Positions 14,775 to 23,768 of a stretch of 64,000 nucleotides of DNA are shown in pieces. A program made the position numbers and the translations under genes. Position 1 is the first letter of the stretch. Every line of letters starts with the position of its first letter. The notes below the pieces were generated by a model. The model was not told the DNA's origin. It saw nothing but the letters and a program-made list of their open reading frames with translations, and searched no databases. The DNA is from JAMZMI01 sp964353015 (GTDB taxonomy: Bacteria; Bacteroidota; Bacteroidia; Cytophagales; Cyclobacteriaceae): contig CAYGUA010000006.1 of NCBI GenBank assembly GCA_964353015.1, positions 1 through 64,000 of the forward strand, given 5' to 3'.

Positions 14775-15626
14775 ATGTTGAACCATGAATATCCAGCACC
14801 TGCACCTGAAGCAAGAAACATAATCGTGGCTGTTTTTTTTGGAATATTCATTTCATTTTTCCTGATTTATTTCGAACCATTTGACATCAATATTGCAGCG
14901 GGTCAATACACCATACAGTCATTGTTTTTCTTCGGACTCATCACCACATCAGTCCTTATCATTTTCCTGTATTTGCTACCATTAACCTTCCCTAAATTAT
15001 TTTCAGATAAAAAGTGGAAAGTAAAGTATCAGATTATTTTTTGTGCCTTTATTTTATTCACCATCGCGACCTGTAATGGGCTTTATACAAATTATATCAA
15101 TTCATTGAGTTTCAGTTGGACTAAATACTGGTGGATAATCAATAGGACATTCATACTTGGCTGCATTCCTTTTTCGTTTCTCATCCTCATTGATTATCGC
15201 AGAAAGAGTAACACAAATCAAATTGAGGCCAATAATATTCTCGAAAAAAAAGAAAAAAATAACATAAATTCTCCATCGACAATCTGGTCTATAACCACAG
15301 ATCTAAAAGATGAGACCTTCAGCTTCGATGATCAATATTTTAGTCATGCGATAGCAGTTGGCAATTACACAGATCTTTATTTGAAGGAAGAAGATAAAAT
15401 GCAATGCAAAACTTATCGTATTACACTCTCAAATTTTGAAAGTCAATTGAATGCTACACATTTAAAAAGATGTCATAGATCACACATTGTAAATCTTAAT
15501 AAAGTTGATCATGTAACCGGCAATGCGCAAGGTCTGAAACTCACAATTTCGTGTGGAGAAATGATTGTACCTGTGTCGAGAAAATATATCCCCGTCATCA
15601 GGCAGTTCTTTACAAAAATCCAATAA
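14775..15626 (+). CDS. Membrane-bound LytTR-type transcriptional regulator
   Basis: A 283-residue protein with four predicted membrane helices in residues 20-145, a charged linker, and a LytTR DNA-binding domain at about 185-283 (AIAVGNYTDLYLKEE, LKRCHRSHIVNLNKVDHV, VPVSRKYIPVIRQFF). There is no receiver domain, so it is not a classical response regulator; control is likely through the membrane part. LytTR proteins bind paired short sites as dimers. The downstream DUF2306 membrane protein, 110 nt away on the same strand, is a plausible target or partner. Confidence 0.88.
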   Translation: MLNHEYPAPAPEARNIIVAVFFGIFISFFLIYFEPFDINIAAGQYTIQSLFFFGLITTSVLIIFLYLLPLTFPKLFSDKKWKVKYQIIFCAFILFTIATCNGLYTNYINSLSFSWTKYWWIINRTFILGCIPFSFLILIDYRRKSNTNQIEANNILEKKEKNNINSPSTIWSITTDLKDETFSFDDQYFSHAIAVGNYTDLYLKEEDKMQCKTYRITLSNFESQLNATHLKRCHRSHIVNLNKVDHVTGNAQGLKLTISCGEMIVPVSRKYIPVIRQFFTKIQ

Positions 15627-15736
15627 GCTTTTCGAAGCAAACCATATTTCTGACCTCAAGCTTGTCATTCAGATCATTTCTTTGACACTCAAACCATTCA
15701 CCAATTTCATAAGCATCTTCCGTTTAGGTTAGCGGA

Positions 15737-16333
15737 ATGAAGAAAATATCACTACTCACATTTCTCATGATTGGTGCCATGACAATGATTGCAATGTCTT
15801 CTCACTACCTGGTTTCAGAACAAACAGTCATATTGAGAAAGAAAGAAATCGCTTCAAGTCTATGGTACCTGTTGACCTTTAGAAGCCATATATTTTTTGG
15901 TCTTATTGCCATCACCGCTGGCCCATCACAATTCATCACTTGTCTTCGCACCCGATATAGAATTTTACATAAAGTAATCGGATACTTATATGTTACAAGT
16001 GTTTTGATAAGCAGCACTGCAGGATTGATTATAGCCCCATTTGCAATGGGTGGCTTAGTTACTTCAATCGGTTTTTCTGTTTTGTCTATTTCATGGTTTG
16101 GTTTTACCATAAATTCTTTACTCGCTATCAGAAATGGCGATATCAATATTCATAAGAAATGGGCATTTATAAGTTATGCACTGACTTTCTCGTCAATAAC
16201 CCAGCGAACCTTGCTATTGATTCCACTATTAACAGACATCCCCTTTACACCGATTTATCAACTATCAGCGTGGCTTCCCTGGTTAATCAATCTTGCTTTA
16301 GGCAATTGGTTGTATAATCGTTATTCTCGATAG
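15737..16333 (+). CDS. DUF2306-type multi-pass membrane protein
   Basis: A 198-residue, very hydrophobic protein with about six membrane helices. It contains RSHIFFGLIAITAGPSQF, TRYRILHKVIGYLYV and NGDINIHKKWAFISYALTF: the histidine-centred motifs (H...RxxxHRxxG-like and NxxxHxxW) typical of DUF2306, where they may bind heme or metal. Function is unknown. It follows a membrane LytTR regulator on the same strand. Confidence 0.85.
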   Translation: MKKISLLTFLMIGAMTMIAMSSHYLVSEQTVILRKKEIASSLWYLLTFRSHIFFGLIAITAGPSQFITCLRTRYRILHKVIGYLYVTSVLISSTAGLIIAPFAMGGLVTSIGFSVLSISWFGFTINSLLAIRNGDINIHKKWAFISYALTFSSITQRTLLLIPLLTDIPFTPIYQLSAWLPWLINLALGNWLYNRYSR

Positions 16334-16513
16334 GGTATTTAAATGAAAAATGATTTGTGATCTTATAAAACTTTGATTCTTCAGGATACATTCATAGTTA
16401 ATTGGATCCAAAGAAAATTCTAAATTAATCTTGAGTCCAAAACTCTATTAGCTAATTGCAACTATCCCCAATTTTAAGCGTCTTTCCACGTAACCAATTT
16501 AAACCTAACATCC

Positions 16514-18880
16514 ATGCTTCAGAATTTCTTTGTGGTGGCTTGGCGCAATTTGCGTAGAAACGGACTTTACTCAACGGTAAACATTGCTGGCTTATCTATT
16601 GGGATTGCATGCAGTATCCTTATTCTATTGTGGGTTGCCGATGAAACATCCTATGACAGCTTTATTCCAAAAAATGATCGACTACATCAGGTTTGGGCCA
16701 ATGCACAATTTGATGGAAGTATTTCTTCCTGGCGATCTATTCCACTTCCTTCCTATGAAGCTTTAAAGTCTGGTCACAGCGACATTGTGAACACATGTGT
16801 CACCGGATGGGGTGGTGACAGGTTACTGACGGTTGGAGAAAAACGAATCATAAAACCTGGGTATTATGCCAGCAATGAGTTTCTGGAAATGTTTGAATTT
16901 CCACTGCTGATAGGAAGTGCAGAGACTGCACTTGATGATCCTTCTTCAATTGTCATTACAAAAGATTTGGCAACTATCCTGTTTGGAAATGAAGATCCAC
17001 TAGGTCAATTCATCAAAGTGGATGATAAAAGTCTACTGAAAGTCACAGGGATTTTGGAAAACATACCTTCCAATTCCTCATTTGAATTTGAATATCTCAT
17101 CCCCTGGAAGCATCGCGAATCTATTGAACCATGGGTAGTTAGCAATAAAACCAACTGGGGAAATTATTCATTTCAGGTGTTCATCGAGATATCAGATAAG
17201 TCCAAAGCGATAGCTGTTGAAGAAGGGATAAAAAACATGCTGACAGAAAATGGACAAGACGATATTCCTCGTGAATTTTTCTTGCACCCCATGCCGAAGT
17301 GGAGGTTATATTCCAATTTTGAAAATGGAGTAGCAACAGGAGGCATGAGTGATTATGTGCAGCTTTTTACCATCATTGCAGGCTTCATATTAGTCATCGC
17401 TTGCATCAACTTCATGAATTTGGCTACCGCCAGATCCGAGCGTCGGGTTCGTGAAGTAGGGATTCGGAAATCCCTTGGTTCTACTCGGCAACAATTGATC
17501 TCACAATTCATCGGAGAATCCGTGTTCATTTCCTCCATTTCATATATCATAGCCGTAGTACTGGCATTTGTTTGCTTGAAACCTTATAATTTATTGGTGG
17601 AAAAAGAACTTTTCATTGACTTCACATCAAGCCAATTTTGGTTGTTTTCTCTTGCCGTAATTATAATCACAGGGGTGCTCTCTGGCAGTTATCCTGCTTT
17701 GTATCTATCCTCTTTTGACCCAGTCAAAACACTGAAAGGATCAGTTTTTATTGGAAAAAATTCAGGCACGCCGCGTAAGGTATTGGTTACACTTCAATTT
17801 GCATTTTCAATTATATTGATGATCAGCACCATTGTGATTTATAACCAAATAGAATTGGTAAAAAATCAGGAACTCGGTTACAACCAGGAAAATCTCATCA
17901 CTGTAGAAACGACAGAAAGCATCGAAAAAAACTACAAAGTTTTAAAAAATGAACTGCTTCAATCTGGTACTGTAGAAGCAGTAACAAAATCCAATAGTCC
18001 TGTAAACCAGATTCAATCAAATAATTTTCTTGGATGGCCAGGCAAACCTGAAACCTTGAAAGTGATGTTTACAACAGTAGCCTGTGATTATGATTATGCC
18101 AAAACCATGGGAATCAACATGCTGATGGGACGTGATTTCTCTGATGAATATACCACAGATACAGCAGCAATTATTATCAATAAAGCAGCACTGGACTTGA
18201 TGAAATTAGAAGATCCCATTGGCACCCAACTTGATCTATGGGGAGTTCACAAGAAATTAATTGGTGTATTAGATAATGTGCTCATGGGATCTCCTTATAA
18301 TGAAGTAAATCCCATGTTCATGATTTATGATCCCGAGTGGATCAGTTATGTGACTTTGCGTTTGAAAAAAACAAATGATCTAAATGCAAGCCTAAATACT
18401 GTAGAAACCATTTTCAATAAACATAACCCTGCCTATCCATTCGACTATAAGTTTGTGGATGTTGAGTTTGGTAAAAAATTCACTACCATCAATCTCACTC
18501 AAAAATTGGCAACTATATTTTCACTTCTGGCCATTTTCATTACCGGACTTGGACTTTTCGGTTTGGCTTCCTATACCGCGGAGCAGCGCATCAAAGAGAT
18601 TGGCATCCGCAAAGTATTGGGTGCGAGTGTGTTTAGCCTGATTTATATGATTTCCAGAGAATTCACCAAATTAGTGATCATATCATTCGTTTTGGCAGCT
18701 CCCGCATCGTGGTATCTACTCGACAGCTATTTAGATCGATATCAGATCAGAACAGAATTGCATTGGTGGATTTTTCCTTTTGCTGGGACAATTGCCTTGA
18801 TATTCGCTTTGGGAATCGTATCAAATCAAGCAAGAAAAGCTGCGTTGACTAATCCAGCAAATTCGCTTAGGAATGAATAA
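16514..18880 (+). CDS. MacB/FtsX-type ABC transporter permease
   Basis: A 788-residue protein starting NFFVVAWRNLRRNGLYSTVN, the standard beginning of Bacteroidota MacB-like permeases. It has two halves: a first membrane helix, a large periplasmic MacB-type domain (to about residue 275), FtsX helices ending near 425, a second periplasmic domain, and a final FtsX unit with IKEIGIRKVLGASVFSLIY. VREVGIRKSLGST in the first half is the matching coupling motif. Such proteins work with an ATPase in mechanotransmission or lipoprotein/peptide export; no ATPase gene adjoins, which is common for this subgroup. Ends at 18880 with no clear terminator. Confidence 0.92.
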   Translation: MLQNFFVVAWRNLRRNGLYSTVNIAGLSIGIACSILILLWVADETSYDSFIPKNDRLHQVWANAQFDGSISSWRSIPLPSYEALKSGHSDIVNTCVTGWGGDRLLTVGEKRIIKPGYYASNEFLEMFEFPLLIGSAETALDDPSSIVITKDLATILFGNEDPLGQFIKVDDKSLLKVTGILENIPSNSSFEFEYLIPWKHRESIEPWVVSNKTNWGNYSFQVFIEISDKSKAIAVEEGIKNMLTENGQDDIPREFFLHPMPKWRLYSNFENGVATGGMSDYVQLFTIIAGFILVIACINFMNLATARSERRVREVGIRKSLGSTRQQLISQFIGESVFISSISYIIAVVLAFVCLKPYNLLVEKELFIDFTSSQFWLFSLAVIIITGVLSGSYPALYLSSFDPVKTLKGSVFIGKNSGTPRKVLVTLQFAFSIILMISTIVIYNQIELVKNQELGYNQENLITVETTESIEKNYKVLKNELLQSGTVEAVTKSNSPVNQIQSNNFLGWPGKPETLKVMFTTVACDYDYAKTMGINMLMGRDFSDEYTTDTAAIIINKAALDLMKLEDPIGTQLDLWGVHKKLIGVLDNVLMGSPYNEVNPMFMIYDPEWISYVTLRLKKTNDLNASLNTVETIFNKHNPAYPFDYKFVDVEFGKKFTTINLTQKLATIFSLLAIFITGLGLFGLASYTAEQRIKEIGIRKVLGASVFSLIYMISREFTKLVIISFVLAAPASWYLLDSYLDRYQIRTELHWWIFPFAGTIALIFALGIVSNQARKAALTNPANSLRNE

Positions 18881-18949
18881 CCTGAACATAATCACACTTT
18901 AATATCAGAATTTAAAAGCGAGTTACACATCACAAAAAGTTGAAGCGGG

Positions 18950-18957
18950 TATCTTTG
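18950..18957 (+). promoter_or_regulatory. -7 box TATCTTTG before the TylF-like gene
   Basis: A perfect match to the Bacteroidota -7 consensus TAnnTTTG, 28 nt before the ATG at 18986. No good -33 TTTG lies at the usual distance, so this is a tentative promoter. Confidence 0.4.
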
Positions 18958-18985
18958 GCTTTTTTATGTTATTTGAGATTTCGCA

Positions 18986-19723
18986 ATGAATAAAATCCGC
19001 TTGATCAAAAAGGTAAAGGCTAATCTTGTCCGTCTTAAGATCCATAAGCTTTTCGGGTTTGCAGCAAATTTGTTAATCTACACTGGATACATGCTCAAAA
19101 TGTCGCGCTGGATAGATCAAAACAAGTTGCGTTTGCAATACAACGACTTTTACAATAGAAACGTAACACAGCATGATCGCATTCAGCTCTACGAATTCCT
19201 TTGTGATCATAAAAAACTAGCCAAAAAAGAACTTACCTATATTGAATTCGGTGTTGGTCGAGGCAACTCGATGAGATGGTGGACTGGAAAAAATAAGAAG
19301 GCCCATTCTGTTTTTTGGGGCTTTGATACTTTCGAAGGACTTCCTGAACAATATGGCACCTATGAGCCTGGCACTTTTTCGTTGGATGGTAATTTCCCTG
19401 ATATCAAGGATGATCGGATCCAATTCGTCAAAGGACTTTTTCAGGATACCCTCCTGAAAACCATCCCCAAAATTGACTTTAAGAGAACTACCATTGTACA
19501 CCTGGATGGTGATCTTTATAGCTCCACCATTTTCGCACTCACGATTTTATATCCGTACCTGAAAAAAGGCGACATCCTGATGTTTGATGAATTTGTAGTT
19601 CCTTATCATGAATTCAAAGCTTTCGACGATTTTGTAAAATCTTTCTACATCAAACTTGAACCAATCGGAGCAATCAACAATTATTTGCAGTTAGCTTTTG
19701 AGATTAGTGATATCAAAACTTGA
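18986..19723 (+). CDS. TylF/MycF-like SAM-dependent methyltransferase
   Basis: A 245-residue protein. The class I methyltransferase core starts at TYIEFGVGRGNSMRWW (motif I, about residues 84-99). Then come WGFDTFEGLPEQYG and IVHLDGDLYSSTIFAL, where the aspartates bind metal and substrate as in macrocin O-methyltransferase TylF, and DILMFDEF. About 70 N-terminal residues are basic and partly hydrophobic (LIYTGYMLKMSRW), perhaps membrane-associated. TylF-like enzymes methylate sugars or glycosyl groups, and in non-producers often act on surface glycans. The target is unknown. Confidence 0.85.
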   Translation: MNKIRLIKKVKANLVRLKIHKLFGFAANLLIYTGYMLKMSRWIDQNKLRLQYNDFYNRNVTQHDRIQLYEFLCDHKKLAKKELTYIEFGVGRGNSMRWWTGKNKKAHSVFWGFDTFEGLPEQYGTYEPGTFSLDGNFPDIKDDRIQFVKGLFQDTLLKTIPKIDFKRTTIVHLDGDLYSSTIFALTILYPYLKKGDILMFDEFVVPYHEFKAFDDFVKSFYIKLEPIGAINNYLQLAFEISDIKT

Positions 19724-19793
19724 ATGAACAAGAGCTAGTAACTATTTTCTGGAACTGGTTGTTATTCAATTTGAAATAACCATGAATTGAAAT

Positions 19794-20693
19794 ATGCGAC
19801 TTATGATTTCTATAATAAGCACGACTCTGCTTTCCTTGATTTTGGCTTGTGGGCCAGAGACAATTGAAACCTTAAAAGACAATCCATACGCCGATCAACT
19901 GAAATCCTATTGGTATGATGGCAAAGGAGAAATCAGCAGTTATGAACTGAAGCAAGCACGTTATGGTGAAATACGTGAAGGCAAAGCTGTTTTGATTTTT
20001 GTTACCGAAGATTTTTCAACAAAAACGATGACCAAAGCGGATCAATCAGCAGCTGAAAACGTCTCCGTTTTGAAACTAAACGCCACGCGCAAATTCAACA
20101 CGGGCATCTATCCTTACTCGATGATGAATAGCTCATTTTTCCCTTTTCCTAACGGTGAAAATTCAATCAAAATATCTACTTCAAGTCAGGAATGGTGTGG
20201 ACATACGTATCTCGAATTAATCGATAAAGGGAATTTTGAATTTCAGAATCATTCATATTTCCAAAGCGAAGCAAAACAAGAAATCAAGTTGAAGAAATCA
20301 TTGCTTGAGGATGATTTGTGGACGATGATAAGGTTAAATCCTGACAATCTACCGATCGGCAAATTGGAGGTTATTCCTTCATTTTTCTATCTCCGTTTTT
20401 CGCACAATGACATCAGAGCATATAGTTGTGAATTGTCTCTTACTTCTGCTTCTGACGGAAATAAAATTTACAAAATCTCTTATCCTGTGTTGGAGCGTGA
20501 ATTAATTATCACTTTCAATGAAAACTTCCCTTTCCAAATTGGAAGTTGGGAAGATACATATTACAGTGGCTGGGGAGAAAAGAAACAAAAACTTACAACT
20601 TCCGCGACATTGATCAAATCAATACGCACAGATTATTGGACTAAAAATTCGAATGCTGATAGTGGCATGAGGGGTGATCTGGGTTTGGAATGA
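19794..20693 (+). CDS. Lipoprotein of unknown function
   Basis: A 299-residue protein with a lipoprotein signal (ISTTLLSLILAC, Cys19). The rest is beta-rich without recognised motifs. Text such as YWYDGKGEISSYELKQARYG, RKFNTGIYPYSMMNSSFFPF and SSQEWCGHTYLEL suggests a conserved Bacteroidota family. Similar proteins are sometimes labelled as septum-formation (Maf) proteins in databases, but no Maf motif is visible and I do not support that name. It is convergent with a minus-strand gene ending 21 nt away. Confidence 0.75.
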   Translation: MRLMISIISTTLLSLILACGPETIETLKDNPYADQLKSYWYDGKGEISSYELKQARYGEIREGKAVLIFVTEDFSTKTMTKADQSAAENVSVLKLNATRKFNTGIYPYSMMNSSFFPFPNGENSIKISTSSQEWCGHTYLELIDKGNFEFQNHSYFQSEAKQEIKLKKSLLEDDLWTMIRLNPDNLPIGKLEVIPSFFYLRFSHNDIRAYSCELSLTSASDGNKIYKISYPVLERELIITFNENFPFQIGSWEDTYYSGWGEKKQKLTTSATLIKSIRTDYWTKNSNADSGMRGDLGLE

Positions 20694-20714
20694 AATGGAT
20701 TAAGAAAATATTAT

Positions 20715-21407
20715 TTACCTATTTTCAAATCTTATTCCAATCGAAATGCCTGTTCTAAAACCTGACCAATTCGCTTTTAAATCATATTTATTATTTCCCT
20801 GGTTGAGCATACCTTGATGAACATCAGTTTGATATCCAATGCTAGTTTTAACTATAAAAAATTTCCAGTGATATTTCAATCCAATGCTTGCAGTGATAAA
20901 CTGATTGTTAGAAGTGAACCTTAGTTTATTAGTTTCCTCATATGAACCTATAGAAAGTAGATCTTCAAAAATCACATTACTTATTGACCAGCCAGGCATT
21001 AATTCAAAGATCAAACTAAGGTTATGAACAGGCTCAGTCTCATAGGCCATTAACACACTAAAATTTACGAATTTAGCAAGTATATCGGATCTGATTAACC
21101 CTGAATAATCACTGTAAGAATAACGGCTTCCTGTTTCAGAAAATCCAATAGAAGCACCAATTCCAAATCCTGAATGCCAAACTATAGAAGATACTCCCCA
21201 AATAGAGGTTTTTGGGAATTCATTTATTTTTTTATAATCTATTTTGTCTAAGTTCTGTTGGTACTCGCGATTGACTCTTCTAAAGTCATTCAAATTATAT
21301 TCACCATAAATCATGTCAAATGACAATTCCATTTCTGATTGTGCAATAGAATAATTAGTCCAGCAGAACAAATAAATAATACTAATACACTTGAAATTTA
21401 AGCTCAC
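20715..21407 (-). CDS. Predicted small outer-membrane beta-barrel protein, unknown
   Basis: A 230-residue protein with a signal peptide ending near NYSIAQ. The remainder alternates hydrophobic and polar residues with repeated aromatic/glycine strands (IGFSETGSRYSYSD, SIGLKYHWKFFIV, GISIGIRFENR at the C-terminus), as expected of an outer-membrane barrel. No family is recognised. Its start lies inside the end of the upstream 609-residue lipoprotein gene (26-nt overlap), so the two are likely co-transcribed and may form one envelope unit. Confidence 0.65.
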   Translation of the reverse strand: MSLNFKCISIIYLFCWTNYSIAQSEMELSFDMIYGEYNLNDFRRVNREYQQNLDKIDYKKINEFPKTSIWGVSSIVWHSGFGIGASIGFSETGSRYSYSDYSGLIRSDILAKFVNFSVLMAYETEPVHNLSLIFELMPGWSISNVIFEDLLSIGSYEETNKLRFTSNNQFITASIGLKYHWKFFIVKTSIGYQTDVHQGMLNQGNNKYDLKANWSGFRTGISIGIRFENR

Positions 21408-23208
21408 TTTCTACGCAAATTAGAAAACCATTTGACAAAATTACATCACAATTACATACAACTTCTTTAATAAGTTCATTGGACATAAAATCAAAAACAT
21501 TAACAAACACTCCCTCACGTAATCCAAAATTCAAACTTTGGGGGTCTAAAATCAACGCATCTATATGTGCTTCTAAATCAATTTCATTGACCAAGATCAA
21601 TTCCGGAATTTTATAAACACGAATCTTAACCCAATCACCTGGTTTACTATAGTCAGGAAAAACCTGTCGATAATACGTAACACCTTCTAGTTCAAAAATC
21701 TTTGATCGACAAAATTGAGGCATTTCAAGCATTCCTAATGTTTCCTTAATTCCATCTTTATAGGAATAGAACTCATCTCTTCCAGTATAATAGTATTTAA
21801 ATGCTTCTACATAATTTTTATTTCTTTCTTCCATCACAGAATCAACCAACATACCGGAATTTAAATCAACAATTATATAGCCCTCTGATGTATTTTCGTA
21901 GCGAGAATAAGACAAATCCACAGCAATCAGATCATCTCCAACAGATAAAATATCACCGAAATAAAAGGTTTCACCACCCATGTCCCAACTTGAAAGGATA
22001 TCTTCCTTCCTAAGTGTATCAAGAATATTGAAATTAATTCCATCCCTAATAAAAATTTCAGCGTAATGTATACTGAAAAGATTTTCGCTATTAAAACCGT
22101 ACTCTTTTAATTGAATCTGTGAAATGAGATTACCAGATGTGGAATATGAACTAATAATATATCCTATTGAACTGCTATAACTATTAATGATGGTATATAG
22201 CACATTCAGATTTTCGTTTTTACTCGCCCAATCTACTAAGTTTAGCTTATCACCATAAGAATCTATAATAATTGGCTCTTTAATTCCTGCACTTGAATTG
22301 TTGTTGGGATCAAATTTTGGTCTTACAGAAATTGAATAATAGGTTGGCCATCCGAAAGTTCTAGAAACCACGCCCGAGGTATCATAAATATCCGTAGAGG
22401 TGTATAGCAACCCACCCTGATCAGAAATTTCATAGTTACGAACATTGTAATAATATGGGCTTTTAGTCCAAGTAAGCCTTACAGAATCATTGTGAACGAC
22501 CTCATAATCTACAAGATGAAACCCCACATCTCCCTCTATTTTTTCTAATATTCCCTCAACAGTTTGATTAATGTTTCTTGCATCCACTCTGTAACTAACA
22601 TCTGATCCTATGTAAAATGAGTCAAGAAAATAGGTTTTAGTATAATCATAGGTCTGATAGAAAATATCCGACATACGATTTTTATAAACAGTATAGGAAA
22701 CAAAAGTGGGCCATTTATATTGTTCAAAATTAATTCGCAGCATTCCATTTTCAATTTCAGTGGACAAAACACGTAAATTGGGGGCTATACTATTGTCAAC
22801 AAACAACCACCATTTCCCCAAATCCAATCTGAATATCTCTGCCATAAAGACATCTGCCAAACTACCTGTTTCACTGGATGTGTAAACTTTCAATTCTAAT
22901 TCATGATAACCCGTACTAAAATCCAGTGAATTGAAATACCTTTCAAAATAATATTCAGAAGCACTATCAATGGCTATTCCATCAAAATAAACTACCCTGC
23001 TTATTAAATCCTTATTTTCTAATTGAAAATCAAAACGTAGGTAAAATTCCTCAGAGACATTAATCGTATCCTCATCAAAGTTTAATTCATAGGTTAATAA
23101 TGGCTGATCGATAACAGGCTCAAAATTATTGTAGTAATCATCCCCTGGAGAATATGAACAACCTATAATTGCTACTATTAATAAAAAGGATTGATATTTT
23201 GAACGCAT
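21382..23208 (-). CDS. Large lipoprotein with fibronectin-like and propeller-like regions, unknown
   Basis: An open frame runs from 23253, but the Met at 23208 is the better start because it places a clean lipoprotein signal (SKYQSFLLIVAIIGC) at the N-terminus, giving 608 residues. Residues about 150-320 read like tandem fibronectin-type beta domains (VVHNDSVRLTWTKSPYY, YKNRMSDIFYQTYDY). The C-terminal 280 residues are beta-rich with repeated short strands and may form a propeller. There is no known motif. The gene is AT-rich compared with the neighbouring cell-wall cluster. It precedes and overlaps the barrel-like gene. Confidence 0.65.
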   Translation of the reverse strand: MRSKYQSFLLIVAIIGCSYSPGDDYYNNFEPVIDQPLLTYELNFDEDTINVSEEFYLRFDFQLENKDLISRVVYFDGIAIDSASEYYFERYFNSLDFSTGYHELELKVYTSSETGSLADVFMAEIFRLDLGKWWLFVDNSIAPNLRVLSTEIENGMLRINFEQYKWPTFVSYTVYKNRMSDIFYQTYDYTKTYFLDSFYIGSDVSYRVDARNINQTVEGILEKIEGDVGFHLVDYEVVHNDSVRLTWTKSPYYYNVRNYEISDQGGLLYTSTDIYDTSGVVSRTFGWPTYYSISVRPKFDPNNNSSAGIKEPIIIDSYGDKLNLVDWASKNENLNVLYTIINSYSSSIGYIISSYSTSGNLISQIQLKEYGFNSENLFSIHYAEIFIRDGINFNILDTLRKEDILSSWDMGGETFYFGDILSVGDDLIAVDLSYSRYENTSEGYIIVDLNSGMLVDSVMEERNKNYVEAFKYYYTGRDEFYSYKDGIKETLGMLEMPQFCRSKIFELEGVTYYRQVFPDYSKPGDWVKIRVYKIPELILVNEIDLEAHIDALILDPQSLNFGLREGVFVNVFDFMSNELIKEVVCNCDVILSNGFLICVESELKFQVY

Positions 23209-23283
23209 AACGGGTAGAAGCAATTTAATAAATAAATCCAGATAATCTACCAATAAAAATTAGGCACTTTACAATGTGAGCTA

Positions 23284-23320
23284 ACAAAAAAACCTTCCTC
23301 AGACTAATCCAAGGAAGGTT
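23284..23320 (-). terminator. Strong intrinsic terminator at the end of the dcw cluster
   Basis: On the minus strand AACCTTCCT and AGGAAGGTT (23291-23299 with 23312-23320) form a 9-bp stem with a 12-nt loop, followed by seven T and GTTAG. It lies 24 nt beyond the stop of the 98-residue gene and would end the long division operon. Confidence 0.8.
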
Positions 23321-23343
23321 TCTAGTATATTTTTAAAAAGATC

Positions 23344-23640
23344 TTACGCTACATTAAGCGATTTCACCATTTCTACAGGGCCGAACTGTCGCATATGCAA
23401 CACTGTTTTCTTGCCCTTAATCAATTTAATTTCAGTGTTTGGGAAATTAGTTGCAGCGTGCATTTTCACAACAGAATTGTAGAAAACCCGAGCCTTTTCT
23501 ATTTCACCTTTATCAAAATCGTGCTTGTGATCATACTTTTGAATCTGAGTGCCAGGTATCACGTGATACATGGAAACAGTTACAGAATAAGTCGGCTGAA
23601 ACGACTTTAAAAAATTTTGCCAAGCTTTTTTCATGTTCAA
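23344..23640 (-). CDS. Conserved-looking small protein downstream of ftsZ, unknown
   Basis: A 98-residue basic protein (MNMKKAWQNFLKSFQPTYSV...). It has no signal peptide or membrane helix and mixes beta and helix, with YDHKHDFDKGEIEKARVFYN and LMRQFGPVEMV-like text near the end. The family was not recognised. It begins 128 nt after ftsZ on the same strand and is followed by a strong terminator, so it is probably the last gene of the division transcript. The second Met (residue 3) is an alternative start. Confidence 0.7.
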   Translation of the reverse strand: MNMKKAWQNFLKSFQPTYSVTVSMYHVIPGTQIQKYDHKHDFDKGEIEKARVFYNSVVKMHAATNFPNTEIKLIKGKKTVLHMRQFGPVEMVKSLNVA

Positions 23641-23768
23641 TGAATGGTTTAGAACTCCAAGTTTAATAAATACGAAGCGTATTTGAAATAATTATTGAAT
23701 GCATTATAAAAAATAAAGGTCGGATGTTTATTCATCCGACCCAAATATGGCAGAAATTCTTAATTAAA

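Noticed and set aside
19794..20693. Naming the lipoprotein as a Maf septum-formation inhibitor
   Set aside because: No Maf motif is present and the protein has a lipoprotein signal.
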